Positions 1 through 11,354 of a DNA stretch of 64,000 nucleotides are shown piece after piece. Numbering within the stretch: the first letter of the stretch is position 1; each line of letters begins with the position of its first letter. A program made the position numbers and the translations under genes. Source of the DNA: Anastrepha obliqua. Its lineage: Eukaryota; Arthropoda; Insecta; Diptera; Tephritidae. The stretch is taken from contig NC_072894.1 of assembly GCF_027943255.1 (NCBI RefSeq), positions 74,563,601 to 74,627,600 on the forward strand, read 5' to 3'. The notes under the pieces were generated by a model. That model was given only the letters and a program-made list of their open reading frames with translations, was not told the DNA's origin and ran no database searches.

Positions 1-370
1 TTAGCTTAATTTTTCGTGCAAGAGGAAGCCTCCTTAACCTAAATACCTTAACCTTTTAAGAATGTAATTTCTACCGCCTGCACAGTTTGGTAACAGTAAC
101 TTGGGTCGGTCCGAAAACATCCAACACGTCATAGGCATCTGTCCAATTTATAAAAATTTTCGCTTAGATCATTTTGGTGAAAAGACGTTAGATCTATCGA
201 TTATTATAAATATCTTAAATGGCTGTGATTATAGAGCTTTGCATAAATATTCATCCTGCTCTTTCAAGTATAGGCAAATGATTTTAAATTAATTTTCATA
301 ATCATACTTTCGAGCTTAAATAATGTAATAATATTTTGTGCTTACCGAAGTTTTAGTTCTTTTTTGCATT
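1..370. other. AT-rich sequence, nothing recognised
   Basis: No coding signal or repeat that I can name. Short open stretches here lack recognisable motifs. Confidence 0.5.
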
Positions 371-507
371 TTAACCCATTAAATCCCAGCTTATATAAAA
401 CAATTTTTTTTTAAATGCGTTTATAAAACGTTCATTGAAATAGTGAAATTAAGCTCCTTAAAAAAAAAAAACACGAAAAAAAATCAAGGAAATGCATTTT
501 TTGGGCT

Positions 508-531
508 GTACCCAATCGAGTACAATGGGAT
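508..531 (+). repeat. piggyBac subterminal repeat, copy 1
   Basis: A 24-bp unit beginning GTACCCAATCGAGTACAATG. It recurs at 2004-2027 (GTACTCAAGCGAGTACAATG, direct orientation) and in partial form at 1643-1663 (GTACCCATGCGAGTACAC). These may be transposase-binding subterminal motifs. Confidence 0.6.
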
Positions 532-589
532 AATATGTATATACATTGCCTGTATATGAAAATATGGAGTATTAAATAAAAAGACACTT

Positions 590-1586
590 TCAAAGACTTC
601 CTTGGTTATTAGTTCGGTTAACAGTATGGAAGTTTTTGAAACATTCTCTCTCTACGCAAAGGGCTACATTGCATAACTCGCAAATCCATCGAATTCTTTG
701 GTGACACTCCCTGCACCTCAGCTGATTCGATATTCTTTTGGGAAAATGGTTATATGAGGAACCAGCTATTGATGCCGTTGTCGATCGTTTTGAAGATATG
801 TCCCGGATATTATAATTGCGTAAATAAAATCGCACAATTTCACGTTGGTATTGCAACAAGTCGCATTGACTCTTACTTGCCATTTTATAAAGCTTCCATG
901 CGTTTACTACGCACGAGCTTATCATTGTAGTGAAAAGAGGCCACCACCATTTCTTTCCTCGAAACTTTATATTGTAAGTATTCAAAGCTTGGTCGTGGAG
1001 GTCAACTCCTCCCATTCCTGAGTTGTATTCCGCTATCAACTTCGGCTGATGGGCATTCACCTTGCGCCTCTCTTGTCTTGACCATCGTTTGACGGTATGT
1101 AAAGGTTCAATTCTATCAAAGTTTGTTCCCACTGTCACAACGCTATTGTCATTCCACGTTACAAAAAGTATTCCTGAGTCAGAAAACCTACAAAATTTGA
1201 TACAAAACAACTATTCAAATAAATCATTATGATAAACTTACATAAAATCAAACTCTCCCCGTTGCTTCTTTTGTAGTTCTTTGTTCGTTTTCAGAAGACA
1301 TTTTTTGGTCCGCCGTTCACGAACAGTCCCAGTAGCCTTAAATCCTTGTTCTTTCAAAATTCTAAGAAGGTCATATGACGTAAAGAAGAATCGAAAAATA
1401 CGATTCCAAGGTTGGAATATCATCACGCAATATATTATCCTCTTCAATGTCCTCCTCATCTGTGTCACAGTGGGTATTTGGCGGTATAATAGCGAAGTCG
1501 AAGTGACTACGGTCGCTTGATTCAATATAGTCGGTGACCGCAGAAAGGTTATGAAACCTCTTTCCGTAAAATTTTGTTACATCCAT
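590..1586 (-). pseudogene. piggyBac-like transposase, internally deleted
   Basis: Cut-and-paste transposase of the DDE_Tnp_1_7 family, acting on DNA in the nucleus. Reading on minus from Met at 1586, the N-terminus starts MDVTKFYGK and carries the acidic stretch TDEEDIEEDN typical of piggyBac N-termini. Near 1390-1400 it joins, out of frame, the late catalytic part (FFTSYDLLRILKEQGFKATG, then RENRTKKC-like residues). A 54-bp GT-AG intron at 1188-1241 restores the frame into FSDSGILFVTW. The segment GGVDLHDQ holds the third catalytic Asp, and a Cys/His-rich C-terminal zinc domain (CRECHQRIRWICELC) closes the protein. The first two catalytic Asp residues lie in the deleted part, so it is inactive. 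Confidence 0.8.
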
Positions 1587-2039
1587 TACCAAATCTACAT
1601 GAAATATGCACACAAAATATATAGTATATGAATGTTCCCACTGTACCCATGCGAGTACACTAGAATTTAAACCTACCGAAATGCACTTTTCCACAACTTT
1701 TTTCATTTTTTTGGTATAAAGTATACAAATTATATGTATTATGAATATTACAACACTGAACTTTTTCCGTGATAACTTAGATTTTGTCAAACAGAGAGCT
1801 TATTGTAAACTAAACCATGAAAAGAAGAAAAATAGCAAAGGTGCACGCAAAGACAAGTGAATAACGGATAACGGGACTCAAAAGAAAGAAGGAGAAACAT
1901 GTGTATTCCTTTTCGACATTTCTCTGTATTATAAAGTGGCGAGTACATTTAAAAATTTGTAAGCGTTGGCTTTTGGCGTCGTTTCGAAAAAGATGCTTTA
2001 TCTGTACTCAAGCGAGTACAATGGGATCGAATGGGTTCA

Positions 2040-2465
2040 AATAAGACTTTAGAATCTGAATCTTTTGAATAGAAAATGAAGAAAAATGTGCCATTGTATA
2101 TCAATGTTATAGTCGTACGTTCTACTTGTTATAAGTATCCATTATATATATATATATGATTATCTTTTTAAAATAAAGAACATAATATACATACATACGT
2201 ACAAACTAAAAATTTTTACAATTTTTTTATGGACAAAATTTAAAGAAATGCTGGACATGACCGAAGCCCATTTAATATTAGCTTTGATGTAAATACAAAA
2301 ATGTAAGTTCTGCTAAAAGGTATTTAAATGTACTTATATTATAATTTATTAAATGAATTTATATGAACTGTTAAATAAATACATATACATACTTCCAATA
2401 CCCTCCAAAACAAATTTGTCTCAGGGTTTCCTCCGCACTTAATCAAATATGCAGTGTGGATATAA
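2040..2465. other. AT-rich spacer, nothing recognised
   Basis: AT-rich with (AT)n near 2140-2157. No gene or named repeat seen. Confidence 0.5.
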
Positions 2466-2469
2466 AAAA

Positions 2470-2782
2470 TAAATAAATAATTGGCGCGTACACTTCTGTT
2501 AGGTGTTTGGCCGAGCTCCTCCTCCTATTTGTGGTGTGCGTCTTGGTGTTGTTCCACAAATGGAGGGACCTACAGTTTCAAGCCGACTCCGAACGACAGA
2601 TATTTTTATGAGGAGCTTTTTCATGGCAGAAATACACTCGGAGGTTTGCCATTGCCTGCCGAGGGGCGACCGCTATTAGAAAAATGTTTTTATTAATTTT
2701 GCTTTCACCGAGATTCGAACCAACGACCTCTCAGTGAATTCCGAATGGTGATCACGCACCAACCCATTCGGCTAAGGCGGCC
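2470..2782 (-). mobile_element. tRNA-derived SINE, near full-length copy
   Basis: Read on minus, the element starts GGCCGCCTTAGCCGAATGGG. It carries an RNA polymerase III A box (TAGCCGAATGG, 2764-2774) and a B box (GGTTCGAATC, 2712-2721) separated by 42 nt, as in tRNA promoters. A non-tRNA body of about 200 nt follows and ends in an AT-rich tail. An open frame across the body is a by-product, not a gene. The same body recurs at 26985-27245, 30614-30930, 32460-32635, 33160-33455 and 35340-35515, showing dispersal. Confidence 0.75.
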
Positions 2783-3019
2783 GGATATAGGTAGGTACAA
2801 ATATACCATTGCAAACATACCTATAAGTTACTTATTTTTGGGAAAATTGTAAAAACAGCGAATGAAAGGTAGCGTAACGAACCCACCTGCCCAATGATTT
2901 GGTTCAGCCACAAATTTTCCGGAAGGTTATAAAGTGCCATCTATTTTCAAAGTATGAAAGGCGCCATTCAATATTTTCCGCTGCATTTGAAGTATTCTTA
3001 AATTTTGCAGCCTTTGTTT
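2783..3019. other. Spacer before MULE
   Basis: No feature recognised. Confidence 0.4.
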
Positions 3020-3040
3020 ATTGAAAAATTGGGTGGGGGG

Positions 3041-3210
3041 TCATTTTTCCCAAAATAAATTTCCCAAAAAAATTTGTTCCCAAAATTTTTTTTCCCAAAA
3101 AAAAAATTTCCCAATATTTTTTTTCCCAAAAATATTTTTTCCCGCTTTATTGTTTTTTCCCGAATGCATGTTTTCCCAAAATAACTTTTTTCCAATAGAT
3201 AGCTTTCCCG
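3041..3210 (+). repeat. Left subterminal TTTTCCCAAA array of the MULE
   Basis: About ten copies of a TTTCCCAAA-like motif at roughly 15-20 bp spacing, decaying to TTTCCCG toward the interior. Short Phe/Pro/Lys-rich open frames across it are low-complexity artefacts. Confidence 0.85.
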
Positions 3211-3486
3211 AACAAATACTACTGAAATTAATTTTTATTATTCTACTATTTGACATTTTTCGACGATTCCGACAATATGAGTGTATATAATAATCAAAAA
3301 TCTTATACTTAAGTAATCGAAAAAGATTCGAAAAAGTTTTTCAATATACATTTTTCAATTCGGATCAAAAGACAAGGTAACGAATGTATCCAACTTCACT
3401 CATATAAACAAGTTTTTTCACGTCATTCTTTTCGTGTCAAAATTTCATGAGCCAAAATTTGCTGCCTAAAGTCAAAATTTCTAATT

Positions 3487-5040
3487 ATGGCGGAATTAAT
3501 TGAATGCAAAAAATCATTTCTTTTGCACCTTAACGGATATTTGTACTACAAACACTCAGGTAGAATAGGAGAAACTGCGTATTGGATTTGCCGAAGAAAA
3601 CCTGAGTGTAATGCTAGAGTGACAACATACGGAGGACCACACAATATCAGAGTTCTGAAGGGACTTGATGAATCGAAACACATCCTTCATGCACCAAACC
3701 CCGAAGAAGTCGAAGCGTTAAGAGTCATGAATAGGATCAAACGTAAAGCTACAGAAAATCCTGAAGCTCCTCCAGCTCAAATATTACGAACTGAATTGCG
3801 AAACGTTTCACCAGGTAAAAACAAAAAAACGAAATTGCATTCGATTCATAATTACAAAATATGATAACTCTCTCTTTTAGCGGTATTAGCGGAAATGCCA
3901 AACAGAATTAATTCCCGAAAAAGTCTTAGTCGTGAAAGATTAAAAGATTTTCCCTCGAACCCGCGAACGCTGAGAGAATTGCAGGATATTCCAGGCTTTT
4001 ATCAAAATTCATTGAATGGAGATAAATTTCTAATTTACGACTCCTATGAAAATGACGAAGACTCAGAATTTGGGAGAATACTCGTGTTCGCGACGCCTGA
4101 AAATTTAAGGCAATTATTCAGGAGCATATTGTGGTTTGCCGACGGAACATTTAAAACTGCGCCAAGTATATTTTTCCAAGTTTTCGCAATTCTCGGAGCA
4201 GTTACACAACCGGATTCAAGAGGAAAACCACAAACTATTGGTTTACCTTTTGTCTACGCATTATTAGAAAACAAAGAGCAGAAAGTATACGAAAAAGTAT
4301 TCTCGGTTGTTTTGCAAGAGGCAGAACGTCTAGGTATCGATATTTCTCTTCCGATTAAAGTGATGACAGATTTTGAGTTGGCTATCATCAATGCTGTAAA
4401 AATCGTAATGGGCGAAGACAAGGCACGCTGCTGTTTTTTCCACCTCTGTCAAAACATGTACCGCCATATCCAAAGTGAAGGACTTCAGAAAATGTATTGC
4501 GATCCTGAAGATCGATCGGTCAAAGTAGCCACTCATATGATATGTGCCCTTGCTTTCGTCCCACATCAAAACATCGCCCGAGAATTCGAAACCTTAAAAA
4601 ATGAAATACCGGAGGAAATGCGACCAATTTCAAAATACTTTGACGCTACGTACGTCCGAGGAAAACCTGCAAAAGGTCGACGTAAACAGGTGCATCCTCG
4701 CTATGCTCCAGATTTGTGGTGTCAATATGATGCAGTCATTCAACAAACTGCGAGAACGAATAATATATCCGAAGGATGGCACAACAGGCTTCAAGTTGTT
4801 ATAGGGAAAGATCACCCCAGCTTCTACATTTTTCTTTCCGAGTTGCAGAAAGAGCAATCGGACACAGAAATAATGATGCGACAATTGCAATCAGGACAGC
4901 AAGTTAAGAAAAATAAAGATTCCAAGAGGTTGAAACATGAACAGAGAATATTTAACATTGTTTCGAAATATCACGAATATGTTGATAACAATGATATTGT
5001 CACATACTTGAAAACTCTAGGATACTATATTCGCATGTAA
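3487..5040 (+). CDS. MULE transposase with FLYWCH zinc finger (two exons)
   Basis: Predicted transposase of the MULE superfamily. Exon 1 is 3487-3814 and exon 2 is 3881-5040, with a 66-bp phase-1 intron 3815-3880 (GTAAAA...TTTTAG). Splicing keeps the frame and gives 495 aa. Residues about 12-68 form a FLYWCH finger: YLYYK, then Trp33, Cys35, Cys41 and the HILH pair His65/His68. The RNase H-like core has Asp197 (WFADGTF), Asp273 (VMTDFE), a CxxH motif at about Cys294/His297, and a candidate Glu407 (NNISEGWHNRL), so the DDE triad appears complete. The start is the first ATG before the finger. No stop or frameshift was seen. Without splicing the first frame stops at 3864, so intron use is required. 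Confidence 0.88.
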
Positions 5041-5151
5041 TTGTATACATACAAATTCAGAAATAAACTGAAATCTTGTTTCAAATAATAAAAAATGTAC
5101 TCGCCCATTCATTGCAAATGTATATGCGATATTTTACAGACGAACGATATT

Positions 5152-5370
5152 TTGGGAAAAATATTTTATGGGAAAATTTATTGGGAAATTTTTAGTTTGG
5201 GAAAAATGGCATTGGGAAAATTATTTTTTGGGAAAAAAAAATTTGGGAAAAAATATTTTATGGGAAAATTTATTGGGAAATTTTTAGTTTGGGAAAAATG
5301 GCATTGGGAAAATTATTTTTTGGGAAAAAAAAATTTGGGAAAAAATTTTTTTGGGAAAGTGATTTTGGGA
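5152..5370 (+). repeat. Right subterminal TTTGGGAAAA array of the MULE
   Basis: About fifteen copies of TTTGGGAAAA, the reverse complement of the left array. It includes a tandem duplication of 92 bp (5161-5252 and 5253-5344), which makes the right arm longer than the left. Confidence 0.85.
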
Positions 5371-5393
5371 AAATTGTACCCCAATCGAAAAAT

Positions 5394-6555
5394 TGTATTA
5401 CCACACATGCAATGGAAATGATTTTGTTTGCTCGAAAAGGAAAATAATTGCAACACAACGCCTAAGAAATAATTTTTTAAGTTAAAATTCGTTTGTTTAC
5501 TGCTGTGCTGGCTGATGCGGAAACACCAAAATTTGGCATTTAAGTTTGGCAACACTTTTTTCGAGTTCACATGGATTCAGCGCAAGGCGCGTTGATTAAA
5601 GGTGGTGGCACTAGACCAAAAACAAGGTTTTTGAATTAGAATTGTCACGGCAAAAGAAAGTAGGACAGAAAAAGAAAGAGACGAACTATCTGGCACAGCC
5701 GACATGAAGTGGGAGCTTGAAACATACGACGATAATGCAAATGGATCGGCTTTTCGTCATTTCATTTTATGCTGCCACCCGCGTGGACGCGGCGAAAAAA
5801 AAAAAAAACAAATGTGCTGGTCTACAGACATCTCCTTTAATAGTTTCGCCTTGATTCAGTGATGTCAAAATTGTTACGATGGGCTCCGTGATGAAGCTGA
5901 ATAATTAATAAAATATTCTTAATGCTACTTAAAATAATTATTTTCCAAAACACTTCATGGTCTGACGCATTTTCATAAAAATCTATTGCTTATTTGAAAA
6001 CAATGATCCGCAAAATGTTATCACAAAGGTCATTCCATTGGCTAGATAAATATTGTACAATTCGGTTTCCAATTATCTTTCTTTCATGCTTTCTTATGTG
6101 CAAACTCATTCGCCTATTCCAAACGCTATTTGTTAATTTTTTCAGCCAAAAAAGACTTTTCGGCAAGTCTTCGAGTAAATTAACCAACCCAAGGGCTGCG
6201 CTTGTGTGTGCCTTATTTTGATCCACCTAATATGATCAACTTGGAAGCGATCGTGTTAATACATATTTTTAAGCAACCCAGATTTTTTGTGCTCTGTCCG
6301 CCCTCTTTCTGCATTCTTAAGATTTAAGTTAAATGATTGCCCAGAGAAAGAGGGCATTCTTAGAGAAGGGAATTAATAGGACAGAAGGAAGAGAGGAGTT
6401 GTGGATGGTAACCGAACTTTGACTGAGTTACGGTTCTGTCGTCAGCTTCATGCTGCAGACGAAGTTCAACACATGGTTAATATCAAGTGCTGGTGGTATA
6501 GGCGTAGCAAGGAAATGAGAACCAAGATGGCTTAATCTTAGCACTGCGAGAGGAG
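5394..6555. other. No identified gene
   Basis: Non-repetitive AT-rich DNA with a poly(A) run near 5796-5809. A 78-codon minus frame at 5990-6226 has no motif I recognise and is probably chance. Confidence 0.4.
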
Positions 6556-6559
6556 GACA

Positions 6560-7090
6560 TTTATGAAAAAGATTCTGAAGGGACTTCGTCCCTCAAAGCT
6601 GACGCAAAAAGGACTGGAGATAATACCGAGTCTCACAGAATGCATACCTCGTGGAGAGTGCCCACGAAATTCGAGAGCCGAGATTTTATTCGCCTTAAAA
6701 GCTCACACGTGGGCCATACAAGTTTGTGTACTAACCCAGAGCTCGCTGAGCTGACGCAAGGCCCACCCTGCGTAGAGCAGACCGCAGGTAATCAAGGGGT
6801 GCCCAATTTTTTCATTTCGCGGAGAAACTACCTCAACTGTCCTTCATAAAGCCAACACATCCGCCTCGCAGCTTCTTGCAGTGTAGCTGTGACGAGGTAC
6901 CTAGACGAGCCATATGACCGAAAGTGAAGTCAGTCATTCCCTGACCAATTTCGAGTGCACTATCATGCAGCTTAGGGTCTGATTGCCGCTTAACTCTTAA
7001 TGAGCAATCAATTAACAATTCCTTTGGCTTCGGCTACCTCTGCTGGGAACACACTATGGCGGTCCGATGACCTGAACTTGATTATTTTCT
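6560..7090 (-). pseudogene. LINE RNase H / C-terminal relic (I/LOA-type)
   Basis: Minus-strand translation in shifting frames gives SSDRHSVFPAEVAEAKG, a degraded match to the RNase H segment FQAEVAAIEEA seen at 40010-40207. It then gives a damaged MARLGTSSQL, which equals DELARLGT in better copies, and VRLGIISSPFCVSF from the zinc tail. The copy at 39694-40240 aligns along its length, so both come from one non-LTR family. Heavily mutated with no usable frame. Confidence 0.6.
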
Positions 7091-9112
7091 TATAATAAGG
7101 AAAAATTGTAGCTAAGGAAAAACCAGCGTAATATTTTTATGGTGTTTTAATCGTATTAGACTCTACCCGTTAATATTCTCACGACCGTCAGTGTTCATTT
7201 GCTGTATACATTGCTGTTTCTATTGTTGTATTTACATACAACTGACGTTTTAATTGTTAACTTTTATTTGCATTTATCCTTAAAAGCATTCTATTTGTTT
7301 TATTTTTCCAACAAACTGCATTTTTCACTATATTTATATGTTGCCGCTCCAGCAGCGCCATCCACCCTCGCACACAATGACACTGTACATACAAACGTAC
7401 TACTATACATCACTTAGAGCTCATAAATAATGAGGCTGCGCTTGGCCAGTTGGAGGAGTGTTTATCATGGGAAGTGTTAACATACGCGACAATGAATGCG
7501 AGGTGGCAAAATGTCATGCAATTTGATCCAGATGTCAGCGGTGAACCGCAGTAGTGTCAATAGTGTATCGGTGGCAATAAACAAAAACTGGATGTGTTAG
7601 TCAGCTAGCAAATAAATAACAACAATGTGAGTGTGAACAAAAGGGCGTAGGGAACATAAGCACGAAATAAACAAACATATTTTTTTATTGCACTTTTTCT
7701 ATCCTCAAGCGTCCGATTCTATCAAATTGGAAAATGAACAAAAAATTACGAATGTGATTATTATTTTTAACTCGCACATAAAGGTTTGACCACATGAGTG
7801 ATGTTAAATTAGTTTTAAAAGGTCTGGCATTTTAATTTATTGACCCTTAACATTGTAATTTAGTGTAATTAAGGGTAATTTTTAACTGACGTGCACATAA
7901 GCCCAAAATATATTTATGCCCGCACATTTTTAACACTAGATTTAGCAGTACTTTGAATAAACATTTTTCTATTAAAATCGATCAAAATTACGGATATTAA
8001 TTTCTAGTCATCAACAAAGATACCAGAGGAAACCGATTTATTAAATACAGGAAGGTAGAGGCAGCTCTTAAGCAAGATAGCTGAGAGGCCTTCCAAGCCA
8101 GTTTTCGATGTAAACTGGAGCTTCATAACACCCTTGACGATATCAGTACCAGAAGACAGACGTAGGCTTGAGCTCTATAACACCCGTGGTGACATCAATA
8201 TATACTCAATGCGCGATGTTGCAAGCGTGATAAAGAGCCAAATACTATTTCGTGCACTCAATTTCCCATGCGTCATACTAGCGCAGTGTAATAGCAATTT
8301 ATTGACTCATTTAAAATATAAAAAAAATATATACATTTTTTTCCAAAAGTCGAATTGAACTTAAGAAAAAGGCTTACGACGCAAATAAAACGTTGAAAAA
8401 TGAGCGGTCTTTGGTTGGATAAATGTGGGTAACTCGACGCAATGAAACATGGTACGCAATTTTCTTCTCACCTTATTTATGTCAATTATGCATTTCGTCA
8501 GGTCTCTCCATTTGCAATCCGCGATTATCTTAATTAAAAAGAAAAAATTAAACGCAGAAAAAATTATTCAAAATATTTATTTATTTTTCTTTTTTTTTCA
8601 AATTGCCGATCCACATTTATTGGCGCAGTTTTAGTAGACCTTGGTGTGTTTGATTAGTTAACATCAGAGCTGGGCGATGCAATTAATGAAGTTTAGGACA
8701 GCCGAATGGGTTTGTGTCTGGGTACCATCCATTCAGTGGGACCACTCTAAATAATGAATAAGACTATTTGATATATATATATCTTAAATTACAATTACAG
8801 TAAACAAAATCTTGGAAAAATTTACACCATAATTAGATATGTTGATTGTAATTTTAAAGTCTTCGATGAATGATTATAATAATTTGAGTACTGGGACTTT
8901 CGCTTCAGATGTCCTTTGTGAGACTTCGCCAGAATTTGGACAAAGATCATCTATATCAATTGGATTAGCTAAATATATAAATTTTTTCTACTTTTCTTCA
9001 AACTTTCTCCAACTTTAGAAAGCTCCCTAAGATCCCTTAAGATACCTTATAAGATCTTTTTGAATTTTTTGTTTCAGACTTCCCAATCTCAATTTATAAA
9101 ATATATAAAATA
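7091..9112. other. Two kb without a recognised gene
   Basis: AT-rich. Two imperfect copies of a roughly 52-bp unit (GAGCTTCATAACACCC near 8117 and GAGCTCTATAACACCC near 8170) lie side by side. I could not assign any other structure. Confidence 0.4.
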
Positions 9113-11354
9113 CTAGCGAAAACCCGCCCGTTCCGCTGGTCGTCTTAAAAAAAATCTAGATTAATTAATTAAATTAAGCCAAAAAATACTGTTTGTATTT
9201 TATAAAAATTCTCGCGCATGAATAGTAATGAAAGAAGTTTTAAATAGTAGTAGCAATTAAAAAACGTTTAATGTGATTTACTTCATTACTTTTTTTATTG
9301 TAATGCTCTTTGGTATACAATATTCTTCGTTTTTCCATGCGTTGTTGAATAAATGAACAATACCGATGGCTTACCAACTCTTGAGCATGAAACATAAAGT
9401 TGGCCATGAGTGACTTATTAATAGTAATCGCGAATGCAAGGCGAACAGGAAATTCAAGACGTTTGAATTCAAACGGCATATCCGATGGTATCATTGGTAT
9501 TCGCGGTATTAAAACGTCTTCACCAGAGTATTTTCCATTCAAAACTGTTGCTTCAATGACGTTATTCATCAATCTCTTAACTGTTAATCGAGTGTCATTA
9601 CATAGTCGTGGTTGATTTATGTTTCTCAACATAATAATCGGTGCTCCTATTTTCAAGTTTAGCATGTGTGGCGGTAATCCAGGTAAATCAAGGCAATTCA
9701 AAAATTCAGTGGGATAATTTACAATATCATCTTGATTTGCAACAGTGTCAAGGGATCGATATGTTTGTTCTGGACTTGGTATGTTAGCCAAAATAGCCGC
9801 ATTCATTTCATTCACATCTTTATTTTTGCCAGCCATGATGGCTCGTTTACTAAGCCAATCATGATTTTTGTAATTTTGAGGCAAATTTGGGAAAATACTT
9901 TGAATTAACTGTTCTTTCGTTTGACTTATTTGACAAAAGTTTGGTTGTGAAGTTATTAAGCCAGTTAAATTATCGACAGGAACTTTGCCATTTCCAATAT
10001 CCAATAATTGCTGTGAAAATTTAGCAGCTGATGGATCATTTTGCATAAGAACACGTACATTTGTAGTTAGTTTGAGTGTTTGAACATGTCTCCACAGAAT
10101 TTGATGATTTCAAACATGCAGCCAATTCATCTGCTACTGTTGCTCGAGGAATAACATGCAGTGTTTGTCTAAAATCACCTGCCAGCAGCACTAAGGCACG
10201 ACCAAACATTTCATTTTTACTCACTCATCCCATACAATTACGTGTGTGAAAAAGCGGAGAAGGAGAAGAGAACTTTTCTATTCCCCCCGCTTTAACCCAG
10301 CTATGTTTTCAGATGCAAATGACTTTTTTGCGTGAAGTCTGATATAAAATAAGTTCTATTTACTTTTCTTAAATTTATATAACCTTTTCCAGGCGAAGTA
10401 AAAAAACTGACATATATTTGCTTCAACCGTATATTTGTGAGTACACAGGTAATACGTAAATATATGAATGATATAGGTAATATCTCATATTAGCATAACC
10501 TTTCTGCAAAAAATTAAGGAAACGATCACCAATCACGCCGGCAATGATACAATGAATTTTTCACTATAACTGACTTCAGATTAACGTTTATATAATATAA
10601 TAAGCGGATATGTAACATTTTAAAAGTTTTTTAGAATTTTTTTTTTAATTTTTAATAATAAGTGGTCTTCCTCTTCCTCTTACTGTAGCTATTCCTTCTC
10701 CTCTTCCATCTCCAGCTCCATCTCCAGCTCCATCTCCTTTCTTTATCCCGGAAACGGGCAGTAAAAATTACTTCACTTAAAAGCTTTCGTCAACAGCTTC
10801 CATCTGATACCCATATTATACAAACACATCCAAGGGTACCTTGGTCCACCTTTTCGGCTATATCTCGAGACCCTGGTCACTCAGAGATCTAAAATGTACT
10901 CTGTATTAAAGCACTCATCAGTAGCTTTGATTTGATACCCACAATGTAAAAACACATCCTAGGATTACCCGGGTCCTCGTTTTGGCCTTCGGCAGCGCCA
11001 CCTAGTGGCGAGTGGAATCAATAAGCATATTATACTAACCTTCTCCGTGGAAAAATATATATATATACCAAATTTCATAATAATCGGCAAAGACACACAC
11101 GACCAAAATGTATACAATTCTAATGAATGCTATGTGCGGTACAAAAAATACGTGCGGCAAATAACAAAAACACACTCACTTAACCGACGTACCGCACACA
11201 CACGCGTTATCGGATTTCAACCAAACTGCACAGAAACCTTTGCCAAAGCAGCACCAACAATATGTGAAACTTTCATTGTTTTCCTTACACGCGTTGCTGA
11301 GATTACCCTGGACAAATGCACACTTTTTTTACGCTTAATTTTTATATATATAGA
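9113..11354 (-). mobile_element. Helitron, non-autonomous, both termini present
   Basis: On minus the element starts TCTATATATATAAAAATTAA (from 11354), the usual insect Helitron 5' end, and finishes with CGCTAG at 9113. A GC-rich hairpin-like stretch (GACCAGCGG...CGGGCGGG) lies just upstream of the 3' end. It sits between A (5') and T (3'), the Helitron target, with no TSD. It is 2242 bp. The C-terminal helicase remnant lies in the 3' half; the Rep/HUH domain is missing. The 5' half is non-coding and holds two related segments around 10800 and 10920 (GATACCCA...ACACATCC). Confidence 0.8.
9295..10224 (-). pseudogene. Helitron helicase, C-terminal fragment
   Basis: Pif1-like SF1 helicase part of a Rep-helicase. 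On minus it begins with FGRALVLLAGDFRQTLHVIP (motif II/III region), shifts frame near 10100, and continues through LPPHMLNLKIGAPIIMLRN and FPVRLAFAITINKS. A further small deletion removes the expected QGQS motif, after which the frame resumes as HGQLYVSCSRVGKPS and ends NIVYQRALQ at the usual Helitron C-terminus. The N-terminal two thirds, including Rep and helicase motif I, are absent, so it cannot be functional. Confidence 0.85.

Larger units (their letters stand above)
375..2035 (-). mobile_element. Internally deleted piggyBac-type transposon
   Basis: The two ends form short imperfect inverted repeats: CCCATTAAATCCCA on the left and, on the opposite strand, CCCATTCGATCCCA on the right. The left end abuts TTAA (371-374), the piggyBac target; the right end abuts TTCA (2036-2039), which would be a mutated copy. 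Subterminal repeats lie inside both ends. The transposase between them has lost its centre, so the element is non-autonomous. Boundaries are inferred from the TIRs and the TTAA context. Confidence 0.65.
3030..5383 (+). mobile_element. Complete MULE (Mutator-like, Phantom-type) transposon
   Basis: The element starts TGGGTGGGGGGTCATTTTTC and ends in the inverse of TGGGGTACAATTTTCCC, giving imperfect TIRs. It is flanked by a 10-bp direct repeat with one mismatch, ATTGAAAAAT at 3020-3029 and ATCGAAAAAT at 5384-5393; MULEs make 8-10 bp target duplications. Both subterminal regions are filled with an iterated TTTTCCCAAA motif, inverted between ends. Between them lies a single two-exon transposase gene with no visible lesion. 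At 2354 bp it is the only element here that looks structurally complete. Confidence 0.88.

Noticed and set aside
2481..2696. 71-codon frame with a repeated Gly/Leu/Pro-rich peptide
   Set aside because: It lies across the SINE body and recurs wherever the SINE does, in decaying forms; not a gene.
2998..3290. Open frames on both strands in the Phe/Lys/Gly-rich block
   Set aside because: They are artefacts of the MULE subterminal TTTTCCCAAA array.
10660..10760. CTCCATCTCCAGCTCCATCT repeats as a coding repeat
   Set aside because: Short pyrimidine-rich simple repeat inside the Helitron non-coding region, with no open frame of note.
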